Assembly (NCBI RefSeq): GCF_040581485.1
Contig: NC_090131.1
Location: 1,612,001-1,676,000, forward strand
Source of the DNA: Linepithema humile
Taxonomy: Eukaryota > Arthropoda > Insecta > Hymenoptera > Formicidae
Length of the DNA stretch: 64,000 bases
Direction of reading: 5' to 3'
Both the position numbers and the translations under genes were made by a program. Below the pieces are notes generated by a model that worked only from the letters and a program-made list of their open reading frames with translations, was not told the origin of the DNA and did not search any database. This document shows, one piece after another, positions 1 through 13,562 of the stretch (position 1 is its first letter; each line of letters starts with the position of its first letter).

Positions 1-3000
1 CGCGAGGAGGCAATCGGACCGGCGATATCGGGGAATAGTAGGAGGCCGGTTGCCGCGGCAATTTGCACGATCGCCTCGTGATCGGCAACGATCGAGACTC
101 ACGGGATGCAGGCGGAGAATTATATTCGCACAGTTTGGCATCGGAGTTGTAAGTGGAAACGAAGTGCTAGCGGTCGGAAGATGTACGTATGATACAAAAG
201 GGCTCGTTCCCTCCTCCGACGACCTCGCAATTAACCTGCTCCTCGTACTTTCAAGATTCCCGCGGAGAAGTGAAATTGGCCCTTTTGCCGCCGTGCAATT
301 TGCCACTTAGGCATTATCACTCGATAGCCGCCGCACCAATGCATCTCGAGACCCCCGATCGTTTTTCTCCCGCGGAATAAGGTGCGCATTACCAAGATGT
401 TTTTCGCTTACTCAACAACATTGACGATTCGAATCGCACGATTTCCACAAAGAAGCAAATAATCGTTGTACGGAAAAAAATATACCACCGCGTTTTCCAA
501 CAGCAATCTCCGCTCTTTAGAAAGTATCATAATTACCTTATAACTCTATAATTCTTATCCGACCACAGTGCTTTTTTTTAATATTATATCAATATTTTTG
601 TTTTTATGTTTAATAATCTTATTTTATCTAAAGTTTATTATCGCATAGTATTTCCTATTTGGGTGATATTGCTTTCGCGCAAATTGCAGCAACGCTGCAG
701 CCACTTTCGGGAGATTAATTTCGCGCGCAGCGCGCGGGAGACGCGCAGCGCAGTCGCGTCTTAATTATGTCGACGCAGTCTGGCGAGTATATGTATATGC
801 AGTGTCGGGGTAACGATTACTCGGATACACACGGCTGGCGCGAGCGACATGATTGGAAACTGCGGTCCGCCATTGTGATCCCATTTACGTGATATTAGCA
901 CGGTGTCAGGCTGCACCGGCGTGCGAAATTAATCTCGCGCAGCGACAGAAACCGGCGTTTCTCTGTGTCCGTGGGGACACAATCTCTGCTCGTACCGTGT
1001 ATAACAATGTGCCACAGGTTAGCCGGGAGTTTGGAATCCCTGCATGAATTCTATTCTGTTAGATTAGATTTGTTTGTTTGCCGCGCACGAACGCGCGGGC
1101 GCGCTCGCACACAATCGGGCGTCGATGCCCGCGAATGCACTTCTGCTTTCGACTTTGCTCGTCGTCGTCGTGTTACGGCTCGTATCTGCGGTAACGATTG
1201 GATACCCATGCGGCGTGAAATCGCGATATTACATCTGTAATCCCGCGAGAAGTTGCAGCATGGATCTTCTCTCAGAAGTGGGAATTGCACTTTGCATATT
1301 TTTTACGCCGTTATTTTTCTATTGAAATTTCTATATGCATTATGCATAATCAAACTAGCTTTCGAATTAATCAACGAAATAGGCACAAAGTAAAACGCAC
1401 GCACTCTCCTGTTGTATCTTCCCACGCTGTATAGTGATTACGGATCAATTTCACGATTTTCGCAGATGACCGTACTTCTAGCAAAGCCGATTGACAAATT
1501 CGTCGTGTTTGTAGGAGATCCGGGTGTTCATACGTGTCTCTTTTGCAACAGTAGTGGTGAAGCCGGAGATTAATACCAGTATAACCTCGATAAGTTCAAT
1601 TTTCAATACTACAGATACGGAAAATTAGCGTTGTCCATCGAGCTATTGCTCCACAGCGAAATTGGAGGACAGTGCGCCAGATTGACTTTCGATTTTATTG
1701 GCAAATTTTTGTATGCAATAGGAAAACAATAGAAGCGCCGTGTTTGTACATTCCACGCTGCGTCTTTATAAACTGTGCTGTTATTAAAAATTTGTTGATT
1801 CAATGTGCATATATGCCAAGGATTTTTTTGTTGCAGCACGACCTATAAAGCTCTCGTGTATTACTTTATAAAAACAATGCATTATTAAAAAAAAAAAAAA
1901 AAGAAAAACTAGGTCAACGAGTGAAAATCATATATTCATATAGTGACTTGTGATCCTTTTGATAAATATTCAAATTTTCTATTCGTTATCCTTTTCGTAC
2001 TTTTTTGTTTTTCAAACGCAATGTAATTTTTTTAATTGCAGGAATTTTGCTATTGTGCGGAGGAAAATTCGATGTGAAACATTTTCGAAACTTTGATCGA
2101 CGTATCGGCGCTTAAAAACCATGTCGAATGCACTCGAATCGGCGAACATCTCACTGCCTGCCTCGCGGCTTTTAGTATGCAGGAAGGAGCGCGGATCCGT
2201 GTTCTCTCTCGTCTTTTCTCCCCGTTGTCGTTGCTACGAGCGGTCGAGGCATTGCTCGGGAATAACGTATCGGTTCCTTATCTATTTATGTGCGACAGAA
2301 CTCGATGCCAATCTGCCGTAGGGAAACGCTGAAACAGCCCCGGGGAGAAGAAAGACGCGGTAATCGATTTTCCTGCCGAGCAAAGAGGGTTCTTTGCCCG
2401 GCAGGCAAATCGTTTCCGCTCGTCCATATCCATGCGAGGAATCTTATTCGGCGGCAATTCACTGTCGCCGTAGTGACTATCGGATTCGAAGAGCTTCCAT
2501 CTCTTCGACTCGGCGCGAGTACGCGCGGGAGTATGTACATAAGCATCGCTCTTTCTTGAATTGAAAAGCTCGGGGCCGTTGCCAAAGCACACGAGAGGAA
2601 ATCTTGTAGACAAGCGAAAAGAATGATAAATTCGATTTTCTCAAATTTGATATTCCGTAGCGCGTTATGTATCGCTATCGCCGTTCTGCTAATCGCGCCC
2701 AATTATAATCGCATTAGCGCAGTTTATATGTGTCATGTTATTTTTGCACGATAGCGACGTATCACAACGTGCGTTTCGGACATTATCTTATCAATGGTCG
2801 TTATATCGAGCTCGTTCCGCGCCGTGTGTCGCTTTGCATAACGCAACGGGCGTCGAAAAGTATCGAATTTATTAACACGCAATAATATGATAAATGCGAC
2901 GTGTACTTGGACCACGAGGTGTACGCGAACACACACACCGCGGACGCAACAGACTAACAGCACATCGTGGAATGCCGTCGTAGTGGCGCTCAACTCGCCT

Positions 3001-4627
3001 CTTTAATTCGCACGTGCGCGCTCGCCATCAACTCATACTTAACTGCGGACCGGTTGCGGACCGACGTCACTTAACGCTAGCTTTGATCAAATTCTCTGTC
3101 GCTGCCTGTGTCATAAGACCCCGATTACAGCGATGAACAACTCGCAGTTACGCCTAATTGATTCTTCCCGACGTACGCGTTGACATTAAGATATGCGCGG
3201 CTTTTTTAACAGCGTATGATTATCCGGCTGTTTGATCAAGCTTCTAATTGCATAGCGGTAGATTGATTTATATCGACTTGTATAAAACACATCGATCTCA
3301 ATATACGTAATATCGGTTATTTTTTTTTTATCTGTATAAAATCTGTATTTTACGAGAAGTTAATTCATACCGCACAGCCGGTCCTTACCGCACACGAAGA
3401 GCCGAACCTGATCGGCAGGCAGCGTGATCAATCGATCGAATCGCTGTGAAATCGCGCGACTCGCTCGCGCCCCTCCGTTTGTGAAGCGCCCGGAAACCGG
3501 CGAGTGTTGCGGGAAGAAAAACTATTGCCCCGCGGCGGTCGTTGCACAGACTGTTTGTCGCGAATTTCCGTGAGCAGCCAAGCATCGTGGCTCATTCCTA
3601 CCGAGTGATTCACGATGCCATTGAATCGTAGCAAATATCTCAAGACGAGCCATTCACTGTGGTGTTGATAAGTGTCAGACTGAGATTCACTTTAATTTAT
3701 TTATATTTTAAGATGCTTGTACAGAGATCATGTTCTAAATACATCCGGGATATTAAATGTAATATCTAAGAAACATCATCGAGATAATTTAGCTAAAATC
3801 TTACAAGTTAAGAGTGTTAAAAAATTTTGTCCAACGAGCAAATCTTTTGTTACGAAATATTGCGCCTACTGTTTCTCAAATAAAATATCCAAGATTTTTA
3901 TGTGCTTTCATATGTTACAAGAAGGTCACTCAGATTCGGGAAGGATATCGGTCCCTGATTTCTTCGCTCGATCCCTGCTTACCTTGGGCTAACATTTATT
4001 ATGTACGGTCTCGATAAATCGCGTTGCGAAATGGCAAATTTATGTGGAAGCGGCCGCTTAATTTTTCAGTCGACCTTTTCCGAACGTCAACCCACTTCGA
4101 ATACGATTTGATACGATCCTCCACGCGGCGGGCCTCTCCCAAAAGGGTCTTCGAAATTCGTTTCTCGCTGCTGGATCGGTCGAGATCACGCTCCGAATAA
4201 TTTATTCTCCACGCGTGAGGTCTCAAGTAATTTTCTCTCTTGATCCTCGATACGTCGAACATTTGTCATTCATTGCTATTGGTGGGATTTTCGGGCGTGG
4301 ATACGTGTGTAATTAGAATCAAAAGATCCTCGACTCGCGTTTTCGTGATTCGCATACCCATATTTTTGTCGCGACGCGACGAGGAGCGGTTCGTTAGGAA
4401 TCATTCATCGAGAGAATTCTTGTGATTTTCAGCGTATGCCATGAATCCACTCGAATTGTCGGCCGTTGTGCCACCCTGGTAAGTTTAATCATGATGAGCT
4501 GCGCATTCAATTAGCAGAAGGTATTCAGCAATCTCGGATTAGAACTCGAGCACTCAACGTGGATGCTGTTAAGTGCTCTTGAAAGCACATTGCCGCGGGA
4601 AAGAGCATGGTCCGCTCTCTATGCGCG

Positions 4628-4635
4628 TATAAAAG
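4628..4635 (+). promoter_or_regulatory. Isolated TATA-box-like site
   Basis: TATAAAAG sits in a GC-rich context (gcgcgTATAAAAGcg) with a GC-rich downstream segment, matching the metazoan TATA consensus well. No clear initiator lies at the usual distance and no gene is seen nearby, so it may be chance. Confidence 0.2.
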
Positions 4636-5341
4636 CGTAGATGCGGGGCTGCGAGCCTCCGCCGCGTTAACTTCCCTTCATTATACCATCCAGTTTCTAG
4701 CTTTTATTCGCGATAACGCGGATAATACTCGTTGTTAAACCGTATCTTCGAAATGCGCTTCATTCAAGTTTCTTTTATCAATCAGTTTCTGTCGATGATA
4801 CTCAAGTCTCATTTTACGATGATTATCCCCTTTGATTGTTAATTGAATTTATCGGGAAAATGCAGACGCGTGTTAATAAATATCGCCGCGCTTCTGCGAT
4901 TCAAATAATGAGATAATAAAATAACTAACGAAATATATTTATGTTATAATATCAATATCAAATTTTTATTTCATTTTTCGAGGATTCGTTATTGATTTTT
5001 AATGATGATTAAAAAAATTGTTTGCTACAATTAATTTAAGAAGGGAATAATGAAAGGGAATATAACTAATTAATCGAATAAAGTGGATGCGGCTCGTTTG
5101 AAACGGTAACAAGCGCGAGGCCGGTATTGTTTTATTCAATCGGTCTCAATCGGTCGACTCCTGAAATCGGTCTCAGCCATGGCAGACGGGTGAATAGCAG
5201 ATAACAATAGGCATTATCCCGGATTAGGAATTGCACGCTTTACGTTGAGCGATCGCGGGAGCGAATTACCGCGGGAAAACACGATTCGCAGTAAATTCCC
5301 TCGAGAGCTGCGAGATAGCTCCCCGTCTTCTTCCCTCAAAT

Positions 5342-5363
5342 CCCCCCCCCCTCTCTCTCTCTC
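5342..5363 (+). repeat. C run followed by (CT)n microsatellite
   Basis: A run of nine or so C residues passes directly into seven CT units. The flanks are C/T-rich on this strand. Confidence 0.8.
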
Positions 5364-8300
5364 GTTTTCATCTTTTTCTTTCTCGCGCAACTGGTTTTGC
5401 GCACATCGCTGGACTCTCGATTTCGAAGGGAGACCGGACGGGAACCAACCGGTTGACCGACACTTGTGTCATCACGAGAGCGCGCAGTGTCACGTGCTAT
5501 AAGATGACTTCGCGTAAAGAATACGAAAAGTAACGTGGAACCGGCTCGCTTCTATATTATTAGAGTAAAGTAGTGCGAAATTTGTTTTATACGTCGATGC
5601 ATTCGTTCTGAAAATATTTATCTGACGAAAATGAATGCGTTTGCGACGTTGATTAATCCTATCGTAGTTCGACGAGGAAGTAATTTTGCTGACGATACCG
5701 ATAGTATCACCCACACTCGTAAATCGCGAGTCGCTCGAATGGGAGCAAGCGAAATTGCGTTTCCTTGTTTAGCGAGTAAATGTCGAATAGCGATAAAAGG
5801 GCGCGGATGCACGGCCGCCGTGCGCGCGCGTGCGCTCGTTCCACATTGCGGTGCAACGAAGCGTTGCGGATTCACGCGGCGCGGTTTAAGCATCCGCGAC
5901 GTGTGTATTCTCTGCGGCGTTCGTAAACACACGGGGGGGAAGAGAGAACGAATCGAAGAGAGTACGCGTCGCGTACGAGCACACTCGCGCCGCATTAGTT
6001 TTGCTTGTCTCGCCATAAAATCCTCTCCGGGTGCATCTCGCGCTTCATCCCTCTCTCGTCCCCCTCGGCGTGATTTTCTCCCTCCTTTCACCGCCACTCT
6101 GTTCATTCTTTCGCCATAACCGCTCCTCTCCGCGCCGTTGCGCTCTTTGCCGCCTCCGTCCACCACTCGAACGGCTGCTCCACCGTGCGTGATTCAAGGT
6201 CACCGACTCGTGCAGCGCTTATGCAGTGTGCTAGCATGCGCGAGCGATCATTGCCAGTGGGTCGGCGCGAAGATGTGCCGCGGCTTCCAACGAGACCTCG
6301 AACAAGAAACTAAACCGCGATGTGATAGCCGCGGATGCAGACGATTGCGTTCGCATAAAAAGAACGTATGGTTCCGCCTATTCCGAGATGGATCTATGAT
6401 CGTAAAGCTTGCTCTTCCACGCTTATGTAGGTTATTTTGCAAATTATCGGCTATGATGCTGTAAATGTATGAAGACTGAATCTAACATTACAGTAAGAAA
6501 CGTGATAAATTTTTGCATGCGTATAAACATTCGTATCTTTTATCAAAAGTTTTAAGTCGAATTCTCTATCCACTTTTTTCGATTTATTATGGTCAATCTT
6601 TAAATTATAACATTCATCCAATTGTGATATAAGATTAAGCATTGTTAAATTTATCATATTGCATGCACGTAGATTTTGCGATGCACTTTCCAGATTGAAC
6701 GACATTTTTTTTATGGCACGAGGAAAATACCCGGGCAAAGCGTTCCGCGAATTAGAGGGCAGAGTGCATGCGCATTTTATTAGATTCATCACGTCCTCGT
6801 AATTCTTCGTGATGCCGCCGGCTCAACGCCGTGCCAAATAAATCATCCGGTTAGGAAAGCTTATGCCGGTGGCGATGCAATCCGTGGCGTAGCGTTTAAA
6901 TGTCATCATAATGGCTCCGCTTGTAAAATACAGCCGTACGTAGCAAGGACATCTCCGATACTTGTCACCTGTATTTTTGCATCGTTGTATTTCGCTCGCT
7001 TTTATTTTTTTCTCTCTCAGATATCTCAGCGATATCATATCGATGCTGTATTTGCGATTCTCCATTTAAAATAACAGTAAATATGCATTGAATTATTATT
7101 TTATCAAAAGTTTTCGCATATGATAGATTCACAACGAAAATTGATTTTCACGATTATTACGGATCGACAAATTTGTAGGTATCCTGTATTTTACTGGTTG
7201 AATTCTCAGAATTTATCTTCGCATTCCCGTGAAAATATTTGCAATTTTTCGTATCATCAATAAACAACGAAAATTGCGCGGGGACAGAACATTGTTTTAA
7301 AATTCTGAAATTTTTTCTACATTTTACGTGTAACATTTATTCCCCGCAGGGATGTTGTATAATACATTTCTAGCGTTAGCGTCAATGTATTTCAACAAGA
7401 TCTCGTGGCTAAGAAGACTTGCTGCCTGTCTGGTCGATCACCGCGCCGCTGACGATCGCGGTTTATCGATGCATATCGTTTCCGATTATGCAAATGTCCG
7501 GGCGTTTGTGTTGCTCGACCCAGCACCAGCGACCGGTGGTGTTGCCAGCTTGACAGCTACATTATTTGTACGCGCTCGTTTGCATCGTAAATTCCGCGCG
7601 ATGCGCCGCGCCGCGCCGATTTGCTCGCTCAAAACGTTTCCGTTCCCGTTTGATTTGTGGCGCATTTGGCGTTTCTTTATTCTACCCCGTGACTCGTCGT
7701 GCCGCGCGTTTATCTCTTATTGCCGTGTAATACGAGGTAATGAAATGTCCAAGAGTGGCAGACCTCCAGACCTTGAGATCCGTAGACACTTGGAGATCTG
7801 TACGGGATAAGCGTTTATCGCCCCGCGGATCCTTCACGATGTAAACGTGCTCACGTTTCTGTTTGCTAAGGCCCACGGCTTCAATTTTTAACGGTGGTTA
7901 CACTTGGTGGTTGTACTACTACAACTCTATTCGCAGCTTTACGGAGTTGTGATTGCTCGGCCGAATAGACGCATTTTTTTCTCTTCTTCTCGGATTGCCA
8001 TCGTCGCTTCGTCGAGAAGAGCCTTTAATATGTTGACGTAAAATCAATTTCGTAATTTGCGTCCTGGGAAATTAATCTGCGGGTTTCAATTTCGCGGACT
8101 TCCTTTATCGGCTTCCGGCGCGACGAGGACACGGGGTCGGCGAGAGGGTGGGAAGAGGGAGATACTCCCGCGGAGAGCGGCCCTGCGACGCGTGACGGCA
8201 CCATCGGAATGCTCGCTGGGGTCTATAAATCCCCCGGGGAGGCAAGCGTGCACCGTGTAATAGAATGACGGAATTCATGGTGGAATAGAATCGGCTTGTT

Positions 8301-8619
8301 ATTAGCACGTTCTAACATAACTCGGATTCAGCGATGCGTGCGGCAGCAGGCGGCCGAGGGCTCGCCCTCGCGAATATTTATGGCGCACCGAGTAGCTCTG
8401 GACCTTCTTCTTGCGTCGCGCGAATATATATCGGTCGGTATCATCGATCGTTCTTGTTTTAAGATCAATTTGCCAAACACTCGACCGTTGTCGGATCGGA
8501 ACGATAGTAACCTACGAAATGTGAAGTCCTGAAAAACAATAATTATGCGTTGAATTGAGGCAGCGCAAAATTTACATCAAGCGCAAAACTTGAAGGTTTA
8601 ACTTTCGTCGTTTTAGAAG

Positions 8620-8643
8620 TCGTTCGTTCGTTCGTTCGTTCGT
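8620..8643 (+). repeat. (TCGT)6 tetranucleotide microsatellite
   Basis: Six perfect TCGT units. It marks the left side of a GC-rich island (about 8650-9400) whose + strand is purine-rich first and C/T-rich after about 9000. Confidence 0.9.
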
Positions 8644-11463
8644 ATCTTATCGTCCGTGCAATCATCACGAATCGCTAAGTACTCGCGGAGAACCACTGAG
8701 CGTAGCGCATGAGATTCTTGTGCAGAAGACACGATGCAGAGGAGATGCAAGGAGAGAAAGAGAGAATGGTGTGTGCGGTTCGGTACGGTTTGCCGCGGTA
8801 TGCCGGAGGTACGAAGGAAGGGTACGGCGTTGTCTCGGCTTCTCCCCCGAGTCCACGTGCTGCGCACGGCGGAGTAAAACGGCCGCGAAGACGGTGAGTG
8901 GAATGAGAGGGAGGACGGGCGAATAACATAAAGCGCGTGTGTGTATACGCAAAAAACGGAGGAGGAGAAAACGGACGCGGCGTCCACGGAGTTGGTTGTT
9001 CGTGCCGTCTCCGCTCTTCGCACTGCCCCGCCGGTTCCCCCCCCCCTCCTCCTCCCGGCCCTCGTAATAAAACGATTCCCCTCGACCAATTTACGCCTTC
9101 GAGACCCGCGCCGCTACGACGGGCTCTTCGGGCCCGTCACTTCGTAGCCGATAACTCCATCGCAACGTGGGTCACGACTCCGAGATACTCTCTCCTCTCG
9201 CGGCTTCACCTCGACTCCTTTCCATCGTTCGCGTACGGGATCACCGTTCCTCCTTTCTCTTTCCGCCGCTCTCTCAACTGGTCTCTTCCTCCGTGTCTCT
9301 AATTGCGCTCGTTCGCCGGGACGTGCACCGTCGATATTTATGCCGTCGTACTTTATTCGAGCATCGTCCTCGGGGCTCCGCGCGGGACGGCCCCGTATAA
9401 CGACACCCGTAAAGTATTCGCTACGTATGGGTATTAATAAAATTCGTCCAAGAGTCAGTCGAGCGGTCAGTCGTGACTTTTTTGCGCCCGTCGCGCGGTT
9501 ACTCGCATTGTCGCACGGTCCGCGAACAAACGACGAGAAATGTGCAACGAATAAATGGTATTTGGAGACTAGCAGTCGTTTTTACTTTTTAATGTTATTA
9601 ATTTTTTTTATTTTACTTGGGAAATTCAAAATTCGTTACTTATGTCTCGAAATTATACTGATATATATTTTTGTATTTCAATTTTTGGTAAAATTACAAC
9701 ATTTTGCGCAAACCTAGTGTATCGCAGAGGTCTTTTTAGTTTTGCGGTTCTCATTCCGAGTGATGCGAAAAATGCGGTGGTACGCGGAATACATAGTTGC
9801 GTGTTCCGATAACGACTTTTGCCGCTCTCGTATCGTTTAATTCGTTCACCACGTGCAGTTTTATCGGTAAAACACATTGTTACGGAGCGCAGTTGGAGGG
9901 CCGAACGAAAAATTACGCCAGGTATTTCGAGGCCACCGCAATTATTGGGCTGGTGTACATGTCAGTCGGAATATTTAGCGGGTCGTTTATATCGAATCTC
10001 GACGTACATCGCGGTTTGCCGGCCGCGTGTGTTTGTGCCGGTTGTTAATAAGTAACACGAGTCGAAATCGCGCACGGATCGATACGATGAATTTTATCGG
10101 ACGTAGAATGCAATCGTGCTGCGCGTCCCAAGGTCGAGACAATTATCGGATTCATGAATATCACCGGCTATACGTTTAGCGTCAGTTGGAACTCCGTTGC
10201 CATCGTTATTACACGAAACGATAAAAACGTCAGAGGCCATTGTTGCGGATTTTATTACACAAAGAGGGTCGTAAGGCTACCGGAGAGATGAATTATTGGA
10301 GCAAGGGTCCACGTTCTCGATTGCTGAGAGATCATAGATGTTTATGTCGACGCAGTAAATTCGGAGCAAGTGTCCTTTGCAATTAAATCGCATTAAATTT
10401 TACTGCTGTTACTTGGAGGGATTGAGAAAATTTCAATTAATTATTCTACAAAGAGCGATATTATAAATCGATTAATTAAAAGTAAGTGTAACGCGGATCT
10501 AAATAGCGAGTGGTGTCTATATTGATTGTCAGTAAATTATCGGTCAATCATTAGTGGTTTTAAGTCCTCCGACGTATTTCTCGCAATAATTGAGATCGAT
10601 TCATTTTCTATGCGACCCCGCTATTAGTATTTCGCCTTGAGGTACCATTTACTGCCCTTCACCTTCCAGCATTCCCGCTTTCGTTCGATATAAATGATCG
10701 CATCGATCCTCAAGGTCCGACTGATTATTACCAATACATCCATATAGATGTCAAATGGAGATATAATAGATCGATTATTTTTCCGTTTATCGTTTTTCTC
10801 GGGTTTCGCGAGCCTGAAATTACGCGCCGATGGTCATTAGTTATGCCGGCGGGACGCGTACGCGAAGCGGCTTTCTTCCAGTAATCACTCGGACACGCGA
10901 GCGACTTTTTTTTTCCACCGGCGAAATGACCGCATTATACATTTGTTTTGTTATTTAGACCTTGAGAATGTGCGGATCAACAGCGCTCGGTCTTTTCGAA
11001 GGTCTTTTCCAATCGACATTCAAGGCTTGGTCGCTCATATAATTATAATTATCGCACACATACACACCGAACATCAAGACGTTCGTTCAGAAGCGCGTAA
11101 AACGCGAACAAACTGTCATGAGAGTTTCATTGAATTATGCACGCAAAATGCACGATAAGTGCTTTCGCTGCTGTTCGTCGGATTTTAAATAAATCAGAAA
11201 TATTTCACAAGTTGAGAAATATTAGAACGAGGAATATTATCGAAAAATTCAGGTTTACCTCGTTATTAATAAGTACCGCGCTAAAAACTCGCGGGTCATC
11301 GTCGTCACGGCCTCTGGAAAATAACGATTCGGCTTTGCTTTTACGAGGGTTTCCCCGCCTCTCGCCCGACGTCGGCGGTGGAAAATAAAATCGTAAAAAT
11401 TTTTTGCGCACTTTCCAGCGACCGAACAATTATTAAAGCCGCGTTCGAAGTGCTTTTTTTACG

Positions 11464-11485
11464 AGAGAGAGAGAGAGAGAGAGAG
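11464..11485 (+). repeat. (GA)11 microsatellite
   Basis: Eleven perfect GA units directly after a T run, in non-coding DNA. Confidence 0.9.
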
Positions 11486-13531
11486 CCACGGAGTCGACGA
11501 CGTGTTCTCTGCTTCAGCTGCTGTAACGTTGGTGCTGAAAGTGCTGTGTAAACGACGACGCGCGTTCCCGTAATCGTTATATAGATTGTACGCACCACGT
11601 TCTTCGAAGTATTCTATAAAGCGGTAACTGGCTGGCTGAGATAGCAGGCCATCGAGAAATACGGAGCTGATCGCTCAATGATTTCCTCCGCGACCTCGTC
11701 ACTCGGGATGCAATTACCGCGTTGCGCGCACGCGAAGCCAATTGCGCCGACTAGTTTCGCGGAATGTCTTTCATCGCAATTATTGATCGGCGACGTAAAA
11801 ATGCGAGTAAGCAGCGACGATTCGCGTCCTAACGATCGACGATTGAAATTAAATTCAATTGGAGAGCACCCTGCAGAGCGAGTGTTTATAGCCGAGCCGA
11901 TGATATGCACGTAAGAGCGAGGCGCGAACCGCGGTCGCGGGAGCAATTTGTTAGTCTTCGATATTCGTGCGAGCGCTTATATAATTCGCGTTTCGCACTT
12001 GGAGTATTTTTCCATTTACATGCGCGTCGGCGTTCGCGTTTTACGGTACAAAGGTTGGATCGTAAATTACGTTCGTTATATATTTTCAAGTGGCGCGATT
12101 TTCACGTTTATCCTTTCGACATTTAAATGCCGTATGTATATACAATTAGTTACTCCAGTTGCAGAATTTATAATCGATCGCGTATCCACGAATGACGCAA
12201 ACGGTTTCTTGCTACGGTTGACATTTCAACTTCTTACTTCAATTCGTTTATCATGAATTCGCTCGCGCGATATAATTCGTGTTTTTTTTTTTCTCTAAGG
12301 TGATAAAATCTTTGTTATCTTTTTAATTAATTTGTTACAAGAAAAAATACCAGAAAATGCTTCAACAAGCGTTTAATCGTAAATTTTCAAAAATTACGTA
12401 TGAGATGACATCTCTAATAAAGTTCTCGCTCAAAAAATATCTCTTCGACAGTAATTGAAGAACGTCATCGAGTGATGTGCGAACGCACATTCGGTTGGTG
12501 ACAGCTCGCGTAATTTATTCGGTTAATAAGATTATCTACAGCGAGCCACGATGTATTGATCGGTACCCGTGTACCTGTAAATCAATTCTAAATTAACTTT
12601 CATCCGAGATTAATATCACCGATGCCGGACGAGCGCGCGTTCTCTCTTTCTACGCCTGACATGTATTCCCAAGCGCGACTGAAAAAGCGATTTGCAATAT
12701 GACAACTCGATCGTATCGGACCGCGGGATTTCTCCGAGCGCGCGCGTATTCGCCTCGCGTTCGCCATAACCCGCAAGAAAAAGCTGTCGTCTCGGAGCAT
12801 CGGCGCAATATCGTCGATGCCGACGAGAGGGGGGGAGCAAGGGGGGCGGCGGGAGGCACGGCGAAGCGAAAGACGATTTTATCTCGGCGTCGTAACTCAT
12901 ACCGGTTTTTCGGGTGGCGAGCAGGGTGGCGCGCGATTTCTTGCCAATCAGCGTGTCCCGGCAAGGGTGGGCCTTTTATTCGGAATCGATTAAAAGCGCA
13001 GATAAATAAACCATGCCGCCGGCAGTTTATTCTTCGTATTACGTCTCAGCCGCCGGGACGATCCCCAGTGCTCGGTTCCCAGTTATTACCGACTCAAAAC
13101 CGCGAACATTTGATTCATGCTATCCTATTTTTCTGCCTGATACGGGTAAGCATTCATCAATATCGTAACAAGAGTGTTACGAGCAGACCGACCTCGATAT
13201 TGTAACAATTGTAAAATTTATATGAAAGTAATTTGAAAGTGTGGTCAAAAAAACGCACGCTACATATTTTATGAAGCTATATTTCTAATACAATTGTCAG
13301 ATGTTATACAAAAATAACTATAAAACTAAAGACCCAATTAAATAAAATTAGAGTATATTTTATATTATAAAATAAATAAATTTTATAAATTATTAACTAT
13401 TGTTAACAGTAAGAGTGCGAATGAATATTATCAATTCTCACAATTTTTAATCATTGTATTTTTAAGAGGCCGTACCACATATTAGTCTTATTTTTTTTAG
13501 ACGCAAAAATAACCAGTTGTGACTCTGGCAT

Positions 13532-13562
13532 GCGCGCGCGCGCACACACACACATACGCGCG
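13532..13562 (+). repeat. Compound (GC)n(AC)n alternating purine-pyrimidine tract
   Basis: GC units run into CA units and then cgcgtgtg, an alternating tract of about 30 bases of the type that can adopt Z-DNA. Confidence 0.85.

Noticed and set aside
5618..6166. 162- and 182-codon open frames on opposite strands over the same DNA
   Set aside because: They overlap each other, are Arg/Ser-rich and composition-driven; no domain or neighbouring exon supports either.
7352..7810. 152-codon open frame preceded by an acceptor-like ccccgcag
   Set aside because: No family resemblance and no partner exons in a matching phase.
8221..8240. TATAAATC at about 8222 in a GC-rich context as a promoter
   Set aside because: No initiator or transcript evidence, and such matches are expected by chance in AT-rich DNA.
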